From Acanthaster planci (lineage: Eukaryota; Echinodermata; Asteroidea; Valvatida; Acanthasteridae), in contig NW_019091654.1 of assembly GCF_001949145.1 (NCBI RefSeq), forward strand, positions 25,307-69,925: a stretch of 44,619 nucleotides of DNA, in the 5' to 3' direction. Both the position numbers and the translations under genes were made by a program. This document shows positions 23,601 through 35,300 of the stretch, in pieces. The notes under the pieces were generated by a model. The model was not told the DNA's origin and ran no database searches. It worked only from the letters and a program-made list of their open reading frames with translations. Each line of letters begins with the position of its first letter. Positions within the stretch are counted from its first letter, which is position 1.

Positions 23601-26600
23601 GAAGGCGGTATTTACTGCGGTACCGCTGGTTTTTTAGCGGCACCGCACTAGTTACCCGAAAGGGCTTAATGCTGGTACCGCAAAAATACAGCGGTACCGC
23701 AGTAAATACCGCCTTCTGTAATTATGAAATGCTCCCTAAGATAATAAAAATGATTTGCACAAAAAAAGTGTAAATTGATATCCCCCCCCACGATTGAGGA
23801 GAGATTTCCACCCATGCCGGCTCACACTCAACCCAAAAGTGAACATAAACACAAAAATAAGATGTCAGGTCACTTGTCAGTAATACAAATTTGCAAATAA
23901 TTCTTGACATCAAAGCTGTGTAGCCTTCTCCTTCACCTATTTCATTCATGCGAGTGTGCTTTTCACTTGAAATGTCGACGGTTCAAAGAATAGGTTTCCC
24001 GCCAACATTTCAAGGAGTCATGTAGTTCTCAGACATGAGATCAAAGCCTAAAAGAATCATTTCAAGTGATGGATGTTTAATGTGAAAAAGACTTGCACAG
24101 GCCCCACTGCCACTTTGCTTTGGCTACACTTGATTTCAAGGAAAACGGTTTTTTGGAATGCTCTAGACATGAGAACAGATGCGAAAAACCAACCTTGGAT
24201 CAGCACTGTGAACGAACACTGGGCCATCAGTCCCGCCGTGTCAGTCGCATTATAGGTGACGACAGTCGGACCCAACGGGAAGCTACTGCCTGGCTGGTAG
24301 TCTGACTGTACACTGGCGACATCAACATTATCTGTAGGTTGTGGTGTGGTCCACCACGCTACTCCTCGATCACTCCTCAGACTTGTGTCATTGGTGACTC
24401 CCTGAATGGGGCAGCCAGTGAACTCTGGAGGCTGGTTATCTACATGAAGGTGAATACACGAGGACATTGGACTTAGACTTCAAATGATCGGCAGCTGCTT
24501 TGCACTGCATTCTCACAACAGGAATATAGTTCAGCATGACGACGTGAAGGATTTCCTATATTGGCCTTGCAAACACACGGCCTTAAAGGGGCATTAAAGA
24601 ACACAAGTCATCTACAACAGACACATGTGTGTTTGTGTTGATTGCACATAGCAAAAAGACAGGCTCAGTGTAACAGCAATTGTGTTTAAGTTTTTGGTAC
24701 GTCATCTTTGATTACGCACCACTGTGGATACTAATTTCAAAAAAGTTNNNNNNNNNNNNNNNNNNNNNNNNNNNNNNNNNNNNNNNNNNNNNNNNNNNNN
24801 NNNNNNNNNNNNNNNNNNNNNNNNNNNNNNNNNNNNNNNNNNNNNNNNNNNNNNNNNNNNNNNNNNNNNNNNNNNNNNNNNNNNNNNNNNNNNNNNNNNN
24901 NNNNNNNNNNNNNNNNNNNNNNNNNNNNNNNNNNNNNNNNNNNNNNNNNNNNNNNNNNNNNNNNNNNNNNNNNNNNNNNNNNNNNNNNNNNNNNNNNNNN
25001 NNNNNNNNNNNAATTGGGGGATCTGATCGGACAATTTGGCAATAGGTGGATCAGATCCCCCAATTGGTGAATCAAGTGGAAACACAGTGTTTGTACAACA
25101 CAGTGGTCTGGTTTTTTAAAACAGCTCTTAGGGTACAGACCAAAATAGGGATTTTGCATTTTCAAACCCAGGCTGGTGTAGGCATGCAAATACCATCGGT
25201 GGCTATGACAGGCATTTTAGTAGGATTAATTCCGGCACGTACCATAGACCTGGATCACAAAGCTACAGTTGACGGAGTTACCGCTGTCGTCCAGGGCCGT
25301 GTACACCACTGTGGTATTCCCAACAGAGAATGCATCACCCCTAACGTAGTTGGAGGTCAGGGTTACAGTGCCTGAGTTGTCCGAGGCCTGGGGCTCCATC
25401 CACGTTGCTCTGGAAATATTCAGGCCGGGGTCAGTTGGGAAACGGGGTAGGTTCATGGGACAGCCTGTTATCACAGGCGGCTGCACGTCTGTGTGAAGAA
25501 AGCAGCAAATTGGTAAATTGTGTTGTCTTAACGATGGTATCACCGGTTGAGGGACTCTTCATTTTATGCTGCAGTGCTGTATCTTATTGGTGACATCACA
25601 CAAGACTCTGCACCTTTGAGATGTCCAGTGGCCACTTGAATTGGCAAGGAAACCACACACAGAAAGATTATAAAATGTTCAACAGGTTTCATTAGGCTGA
25701 CAAATGTCATATGATTACCTATGCAAACTTCCTCAACCATGCATTACGTGAACAAGTGCTTTTGGTTTGTTTGTTTGTTTGTTTGTTTGTTTGGGTGCTC
25801 TGGTAAAAATTTGGAGAAATGACACCAGAGGCAATAAAGCGCAGTTTGTACAGTGAAGTGCCATAAATTCATGAGAAGTCTTTGCAGTCTGAGAGATGGA
25901 AGCCGATTGAAAAAAAACAAGAGCCTTACCCTTTTCATTTTTTTAAAAAAATGCCCTCAATTTTGCACCACATGAAAGTGAACCATTCAAGAAACCAACT
26001 TTTAGAGATTTTCCACTGCAATCGATTCCCCGCAGTGGAAATCTTAACTTGAAATGTCACTTTTTCAGTCTCTTTTTTGCACTGTAGAGCTATTTCGCAG
26101 AATAATATGTGGTGCTTAGTTGATTAATGTGATACACGTACTGAAATGGTTGACAGTACAGCTTTGGAGCTGGGGTAACATACGAACGCACTCTTTTGGG
26201 AAAAACTATTTCATGTGGTTAGTATTTGGTTTCTCTAAACACACAAATCTTTTGAGAGGTGAATGCCGAATGCACACACCACACATGACCAGAAGTCATA
26301 TAATGTACAACTGTACCGTTAACGATGACGTTGAACTGACAAGTTGCCATGTTATTGGCCTCGTCCCTTGCTGTGTAGGTGACACTGTGACTACCAATGC
26401 CAAAGACACTGCCCGGTTCATTTGTTACATCCAACTGGACAACTCCGACATTGTCAGTCACAACAGGTGGTGTCCAGTTGACGGCGATGGTGAAGTTGTC
26501 AAAAAAGCTCTCCAGAGGCTCGTTGAGTATGACATTAGAGGGGCAGTTCTGAAAAACCGGTTCCTGATTATCTGTAAAGTAAGCAAGTTTAAGATTCAAG

Positions 26601-29600
26601 AGATCAATTCTCTGTTCAATGAATCTAGGATGTCATGAATGACCACTCTCCAAAATCACGCAAAAAGATTTCACAAGAACAGAAATTTATGTCGATACGT
26701 AGCATATCCAGTCATCATTCTGAAGACAAGCTTCTAAAGTTAACGTTTCGTCAAACTATAGCTGTTAGATTCAAAACTACCCTCATGACCTGAATTAAAC
26801 TTAGAACGTGAAATCATTTCTGTCTGGTTTGCATGTGGCATGCTTGTCTAATGAGGTGATACTGTATTCTTAGCATTGAATGTGTCCTGTACTTGTGGTG
26901 TGTGAGCAAGTTTAATCTGCTCACAAGTAGGGTTCCACCCCAACAGTGGCCGGTACTATTCAAAGTAGACGGGTTACCCTACAAGCAACAGTACAATATG
27001 CCAATTTTCAACGTTGCCATGGCGCTACATAGCTTTTGAAGATCGCATAGCACCTCGAAGGAATTCCAATGCTCAGAGGAAAAACCAGGATCTGCCTATC
27101 GTTTCTTTATGGTAAGACAGATATTAAGAATCTGCAAGTATGATTCCCTTGAGAGCATGTGACAACAGAGATAACCACTCACCTGAGACCACCACTGCAA
27201 AGAAGCAGCTGGCAGGATTATTTGATGGATCGGTGGCGATGCATATGACACTGTCCGCCCCGATGGAGAAGTTGGAACCAGAGGGAGGGGTGCATGACAA
27301 CGTCCACTCCCCACTATTGTCAGCGGCGGCAGCAGTGAATGTCACGTTAGCGACATTCTGGTCAGGGTCCGTGTTGGTAATAATGGCAGGACCAGGGCAA
27401 GTGATAGATGGAGGCTGCGTGTCTGTGAGAAAAGAAAAAAAAACAGACATGATAGCCGGACCACAGCAAGTAACAGTTGGAAAATCCATGGTTGGAAGTG
27501 GTGAAAAAAAAACAGCAAATCATATTCTCTGCATATAGTATTCAACAATTGTATGACAAAATCAGAGGTTTTCATTCCTGCGAACATTCTGAAATTCCTC
27601 AAAATCCGTTCCTAACCGGTGTACATTCTTGACTTGTTCATCTGTTAACTACTGTCATTCACAAGAGTGCCCAATTGAAGGTATGATCCAAATCCATCGA
27701 CAGGAGACGCTGATAGCCATGTTCATTGAAAAAGGGAAAATCTTAGAGCTACATATGTGCTTAGCCTGGAGTAGATAGATTACTAAATGGTTACCTTCAA
27801 CAGTCACAACAAATGAACAGGAGCCCTTATTCCCTGAAGTGTCGGTGACGTTGTACGTAACGAGTGTGTCACCAATTTGGAATAAGTCCCCTGGCTGGTG
27901 GCTGGAGTTGAATTCCTGGACCCCGACGTTGTCCATCGCTATGACTGGGAGCCACGTCACGTTGGCAGTGCTCTCCTGCGGGTCCGTGGGTGAGGAGAAA
28001 GAAACGGGGCACGGCTCGAAGTAGGGATTCTCATTGTCTGAAAGCAAAGTTGAGTTGGGGAGAAATACGGAAAGAATTTGGGTACGTTTTGTGGAAACGT
28101 CATGAACGTTCAGGAGCTGCAAACAGATTGCTCCAATAGTAATCACAGCTATCAAACAGGCAACGACACTCTGGTGACCGAATTCATATTATGAAAAGTA
28201 AGTTACAACCTTGATCTTATTTTTCTTGGCATGATATCACAAAACAATTGTTGACTGCTTTGATGTAGGACATGTTTTTCCTCCTTTGTGGACGCACAAA
28301 AGACCCTTCATTGCTCTTGCTGCATCAGAGTTGCAGTTTTTGTCCACCGGCGGTTGGCCAACTACGGTGGCCCATCAAGTCCAAGAATAATACACAAAGT
28401 GTCAAACAAATCTCATGCAACTTTTCAAACACTGCTTCATTATACTACAGAACACTGAATAAAAATACCCCTCTCTTCGGCACTAATTGAGAAATTGTGC
28501 ATGCTTGGGCAAAAGCTGTTGTCAACCAAAGAAACCAAAGAGTGAACTTGCTTCAAACTTGGACTGCTTACGAAAACGGTAGGCAACAACAGAGAGATCT
28601 GGAACATCCTTATATTTGTCTCAGGTGCGACATGATAAACCACAGTGGGACAGTTAGCAATTGTATACCAAACTAAACTAGTCAACGAGGGCTGCTTACC
28701 ACGCACGGTAATGTAGAAATTGCATGAAGCTTGATTGCCAGCACGGTCTGTAACATTGTAGGACACGTGATGGTTCCCAACGCCGAGTGGGTCCGCAGGA
28801 TCCCGCGAAGATGATTCCACGTAGAAATTGGAATTATCAAATGCATCACTAGGTAGAGACCAGCGACCAGTGCTGACATTGGACTGCGGATTCGTGTAAA
28901 CCTCAAAGCCAGAAGGACAGGTCACGTTGGGTTGTTGCTCATCTAGCAACCAAGAAAAAGTATTCAAATTGAATGTCCTTTTACAGATAACACACAGTGA
29001 AGTCAACAAGGCATGGCCAAAAAGCAGACCAGAGGGATATTGACAGGCACTGATGTCTGCTGGAACCCAGCAGAATTACAAGGTAGTCCTGTACAGGCCG
29101 CATGTGCCCTTAAACACGAGGCCCATACACACTTGGTTACTCCGTTTGGCGAAGGCGAACCCAAGTGCTTGCATATCTACATGAGAGCAACTCAGCTGTC
29201 ATTAGATTGATCTATATCACATAGCAAAATGTAACTAAATCTCACACGTCAGTGTTGAGCCTTACCGACCACAGTAATGTTGAAGACGCACGTCGCCAGG
29301 TTGCCACTTTCATCGGTAGCATTCACCGTCACTGTTGTCACCCCGATGTCAAACGCCTGCCCTGTCATGTGGCTACGGACAAGTGTTACAGGTCCCCCGG
29401 TGTTGTCAGTGGCACTAAGTGGAGTCCAATTAACGACGGCTGATGGGAGGTTCAAGTCGGTTGGATAGCTTACATCGAGTACAGGGGGGCAAACGTCAAA
29501 CACAGGCGGGATTAAATCTGCAAAGGGCCACAAACAAGTCAATTGGTTATATCTTATCAGACTGATATAACATTGGAACAAAAATTGAAAAGGTCTCAAA

Positions 29601-32284
29601 GGTATCGCAATGCTCTATTGTTGGATTTTACCATCTCTATGTCCAACACAAACCACCTCTTGTACTGATTCAATGTACTTTTTGTGCGATCCTTTAGGTC
29701 AGGTGGTTTATGCAAGGAACAACCTTATTTTGGTTTGTGGCATATCCAGGTTTTGGGTCAGAACAAAATGGAATTTTGTTTCCAAAAATGATGGCCCAAT
29801 GTTCCATTTGAAAAACTTCCTCAGTGCCATGCAACCTCCCCCCCCCGCGGTTGGTGGAACAACTTCAGAAGTGTTGGCACTTTCAAACTCTACAAAAAAA
29901 TTTAAATGAAAAAAAATCGGCAACTTGCACCCCCATCCCCTGTGGGGGCTCACTCCCATGGTCGATGTATCAATGTGTTGTGAAATTGCAAGGTTGAAGA
30001 ATTAATGAAAAAACCCTCCTCAGCAGCTGTTTTGGGGAAGAAAATCTGACATGAAGTGCTTAAGAACACGCAATTGTGGTTCCAGAACGGAGTCTCCTGG
30101 GAGTCAGGTTGGCAAGGTAGATCTTTCCTCGCCTTCCATCTCTGTGGTCCCGGGTTCAATTCCTGGCCCGGTCCACAAGTGGATTGGGTTTTCTGTCCCT
30201 ACCTGACTTCGTGGGTTTTACCTAGAACATTCCTCTGGGGTTTTCCTCCCACCTCTAAAACTGTACCTGCTTCTTACTGTCTCCTCTTTACTGTTTACTG
30301 ATGTTGGTGAATGTGGGTCGTTTGGCGGCTGCCCGAGGTGCCCTTGTATGCCATAGGCTCAACCATGTTTAAATGTATTCATTGTTCCACGCTTAATGTC
30401 TTCATTGTACAGTGCATTTGAACATGTCTATATGAAATTTGCGCTTTTTAAATGAATAAATAATGAATGAATTAATTAAATGAGCCTATATGTCTCTTAC
30501 ACATACATGTATATGTATGAAGCACAGCTGTAGAAGGATCAGGAACTTTGTTTGACTCAACCTTGAGTCTGACTCAAAAACAAGATGTTGCAGTTGAAAT
30601 AGTTGGGGCCTTGAGTTGATGCAATTGACAACTTGCCGCCCTTTGATCCACATACTCACCAAAAATCCAAACTGTGGTGATGCACTCGACAACGTTGCCA
30701 GCGTCATCCTGTACTCTGATGACACTCCGATAGCATCCGATGTGGAAGAGGGTAACCGTTTCAAACCCAACTTGCCAGTCAATGGTAACGTTAACAGGAC
30801 TCCGGCTGACCACTGTGATTTCTGTGTAGGTGGCGTTGAAGACCGTAGGTGGTCCTGCGTTGTCAGTGGCATTGGGAAATGGCCAGCTTGCACTCAGCTG
30901 GGTTGAGTTGGACGGCACATATAGTGTGACATTACTTTGACAGTTCTCCACGACAGGATTTTCATTATCTACGCAAAATAGACAAAAGTTGAGGTTTGAA
31001 TATAATTCACTGACAGCCTTCTTACCCTTTCAGATTTGATAACTACAGTGTTAGTCACTTTTGCCAAAATCTCTCATCGATACCAATGCGGCCGTTTCAC
31101 AATAATGCGCCACCAAGAGTTTGCAACGCGTTGGCCAATCACAATGCGCAAAATCTGTCGACCAAATGCACGTTTGGAAAGGGTCGACAGATCTCGCAAG
31201 TTATAATTGGCCAACACTTTGCAAACTCTTGGTGGCGCACTGTCGTGAATCGCCCGTATTACAGCAGAATAAAATGAAGTAAAAAAAAGAAAAAAGAAAA
31301 GAAAAATCCTTACCAAAGACTACGACTGCAAAGCTGCACGTGCCAATGTTACTGTCTTGATCCACAGCAGTGTAGGTGACAGTGTGTGATCCTATGGGGA
31401 AAGTTTGCCCGGGCTGATGGCTGGCGTCCATGGACGCGATGTTATTGGAGTTGTCAGTCACGTTGGGCACTGTCCAGGAGACTGTGGCAAAGGGTTCTGA
31501 TGGGTCAGTGGGCTGACGGATAGGCAAGGGGCACAGGTCAAACACGGGGTCCTCCGTATCTGTTGAACAATGGACAGTTTGAATAAGTTGAGAATATCAT
31601 TAAATGCATAGCAACAGTATTTTTGGGGTTAGTTTTTTCTGTGTTTTCTTTTCTTGTTTTTTAACCACTACCTAGCTCCAGTTTCCAGAAATGGTCCAGT
31701 TAGACAGAATTCACAAGATGAAATGAGTAATGAACCACTCTGTGATGCAAAGGTTCAGTTCGCTGCCATGAGTCATTTCTTCTGCGTGGAAACGATATCA
31801 ATTGAGAGGGCATGGTGTGAGACATAAATTACCTTGCACTTCGACCATAAATTCACACCTGCCAACATTGCCGGCAGCGTCGGTAGCTGTGTACACCACA
31901 GGTGTTATGCCAATTGGGAATTCATCATTGGACGAGTGTGAATTGGTAGTGTTGACAACTCCGACATTGTCCGTAAGTGTTGGAGGAGTCCACAGCACCG
32001 GAGAAGTTGGCCTGCCGGTGGGAGTGAAGACCATGGTGTCGTTGGGACATGTATCACCAGCGGTTGGCGGCTCGCCATCTGCTCAGGCATTGAAACAAAC
32101 ATTTATCATGATCATGATCATCATGATCATGATCATCATGATCATGATCATCATCATCATGATCATCATCATCATGATCATCATCATCATCATGATGATC
32201 ATGATCATCATCATCATCATGATCATGATCATGATGATCATGATCATGATCATGATCATGATGATGATCATGATCATGATCATG

Positions 32285-32354
<70 letters not shown>

Positions 32355-35300
32355 CAGTTTTGCTCTGGAAAACTTTGTGCTGACAGACAGTTCCAGCATA
32401 TCACTCCATCTTAAGTATATTTTTTTGGGGGGGGAGGGAGCAAAATTTACATCGATGGGTAAAAATCATTCAGTATGACTTTGATGTGGCCTTGATTATA
32501 ATCTTTCCAATGGAACACTGAGCAAAGGGCAGACACAGATATGAAAAAGTCTGTTGGTGACAAATATACGGTAGAGTGATTTTTGACTAGCTGTATACTG
32601 CTGGCTGAGGTAACAGGAAGAGTTGCCGCAAACAATATTAGCGATTACTGAGTGATCCTTTATTGGCAGTGAACATGTTATCCTGTAGACTGTAACACGA
32701 TTTTTCACATATTTTGCTAACGCCTGCAATTACCAACATTTGCTCCATTAAGTGGATGTCTCACCTACGACTGTGACGGTAAAGTTGCAATATGCAACGT
32801 TACCGCTGGAATCCATGAAGGAGAACGAGACTTGGGTTACTCCAAGGTCAAATGCAGAACCATTTGTGTGGGAACCGACTGGAACAATTGGTATCCCATC
32901 GTTATCTGCTCCTGTCGGTTGTCCAAAAGTCGTGATGGCTGTGGCTAGGCCTTGGTCAGTCTGCTTGTTAATGTTTCCCGGACAGAATGTCACAGTAGGA
33001 GACTGGTTATCTGTCACATACAAAACAATTGAACACATAAAGTGTACAGCCTTTCTCCACACACAAGGCCTGAATAAATTCCTGCCATCTGATTGGTGGA
33101 CCATCCATTATATCATTGAATTATTCATGCCATTGTGTAGCTATTCAACAAAAATAGCATTATAATCCATGCCGCTGAGGTCAACAGATTCTAAGCCACC
33201 AAACATGAAATTCCAATTCACAGGTGATGCAGGCATTCAATCAGGTGGAAATGTGCGAAATAAACAATGAATGTTTGATATTAGTACAATGGAAACAATT
33301 TATTGATACGTGAATGTGTAAATGATCCATTCTGCGGAGCAAAGTCAATTCATGAAATGATTGTAAACACTGTCATCAAGAAGTTCCTTTCTAAGCATTT
33401 AACTCCCACGTCTTAATATTGAGAAACTCACCCTCAACTGTAATGATGAATGAACACATATCTGTGTTATTACTTGGATCCTCGGCTGTGCAAACGACGG
33501 TCGTATTTCCAATATCAAACGCATCTCCAGACTGTTTGGAGCAATTTACCATGACGGAACCAGAGTTGTCTACGGCGGTAGGATCCATCCAGGTGGGGAA
33601 CCCATAGGGACTGTCAAGCCTGGTAGAGACGGTGTCATTTCCCGGACAACTAGTAATATTGGGCCGTTCGGCATCTGAATGACAATAAGAAATGAAAATT
33701 TCCATGACTGCCAAAAATTTGGACATCAAGCAAAGAAGATGTTAATGTTACCTCCAAAAGTGTGATCATGTTCTTTTCAAGTTTCACCAATTTGAATGTC
33801 TCCAGTTCTTGACTGTGGACAGTATAAAATGTTGAACATGGACGCCAAGGACAAGGTATCAACTCACCAGTCACAGTCACAGTGAAGTTACAGTAACCGA
33901 CGTTGCCTGCAAAGTCGCGGGCTGACAGGGACACAAAATTGTCACCAATGGCCAAAGGCTCGCTCACGGACAGGACCTCACTCTCCACGCCACTTCCGGA
34001 GTCATTGGCGGCAACGCCAAAATCAAAAGGTGAGGCCGTGTCTGAGCCGGGATCAGTCATCACGGGAGCAAACCAAGGTGGGCATGGGCTTAATGTGGGT
34101 GGGGTCATATCAAACACTGGAAGGTGAAACACAAAATCGACTTTGAACTGTCATTCCACAATTCAATACATACGCAATGTACTAAAAAAGAAGAGATACA
34201 TAAGTGTGAAGAAAACTCATCACAATTTTATTATAAAAAAATTGAAACGACCGAAGCCAATGGGGCAAACAAAGTAAAAGCATAAATACTTCTTAAGCGG
34301 AGAGGACACTGCTATCGATGATTTCCTGTGATTGCTTTACGTGAATGTTATCTTCTTGAACAAATTCAACTTGTTTGGTATAATGTTTGTCTACTGATTT
34401 CTTTCCTTCTGGTCAATTCAAGTAGAAAAAATTTAGTTACTATTATGATAGAATGACCTGGTTCCCTAAGTATTCATGAACTAGGGCCAATTTCATAGAA
34501 CTACCTAAGCACAAAATTTGCTTAAGCATGAAAAAACCTTGCTTGACAAAGCAGGTTACCAGCCAAAACTCCATGTGATGTATATTGTTTTGGAATGGTA
34601 TTCAAATGTCTTTGGGTGAGCATAACAATCACTTAGATTTTGAGCTGGTAACCTTTGCTTTTTAAGCAAGGTTTTTTTTTCCCGCTTAAGCAAATTTTGT
34701 GCTCAAGCAGCTCTATGAAATTGACCCCTGTTCTGAGATTGGCATTGATGGTACCCTCCCCCATTACAAAACCACCCATCACACAGAATGATTTGCTTCT
34801 CTTATATGATGTCATTGCTTCTCACAGTTTAACATCTCACCATTCACGGTCACCAAGAAGACACACTCCAAAGTGTTGCCCGCTGTATCTGCTGCTGCTA
34901 TGGTCACGGTGGTGTTACCCTCTGGGAAGGGTGAGTTGTTGGTGAGTGGGGTCACCGTCACCGTGGGGGCCATTCCAGAGTTGTCTACAAAGACGGGCTC
35001 GGTCCACATGACGGTGGTGTTGTCTGAATTCATGTCTTGTATGAATACCACAATGTCTGTGGGGCACTGCGATGGTGCTTGGAGAGTGGGTTTTTCCTCA
35101 TCTGCAAAACAAATTGTCGAGTGTCATGATGGATTTCAGCTGCGACTCTTTGACACACTAGGAAAATACAACTCACAGCTGCCTTGAAAGATAAGTATTT
35201 TCACTTCTTTACGCATCTGAGAAGGATGAAAAAATGACGAGCACCAACGCTGTTACATCGTCTTTTTGGAAGGTTCAAATATTTCTACAATAGCACGATA

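Noticed and set aside
24680-25189. Open frames across the N run
   Set aside because: They are created by undetermined bases and not by sequence.
26120-26638. 172-codon plus-strand frame
   Set aside because: It is antisense to HYR exon c18, and its longest part is the complement of that exon. The same holds for other plus-strand frames that mirror HYR exons, such as 30616-30906 and 32752-33165.
30100-30190. tRNA gene
   Set aside because: There is a good B-box but no acceptor stem or cloverleaf. The downstream sequence fits a SINE better.
32054-32404. Poly-Asp/His, poly-Met and poly-Ile frames
   Set aside because: They are all translations of the ATC/GATCAT microsatellite.
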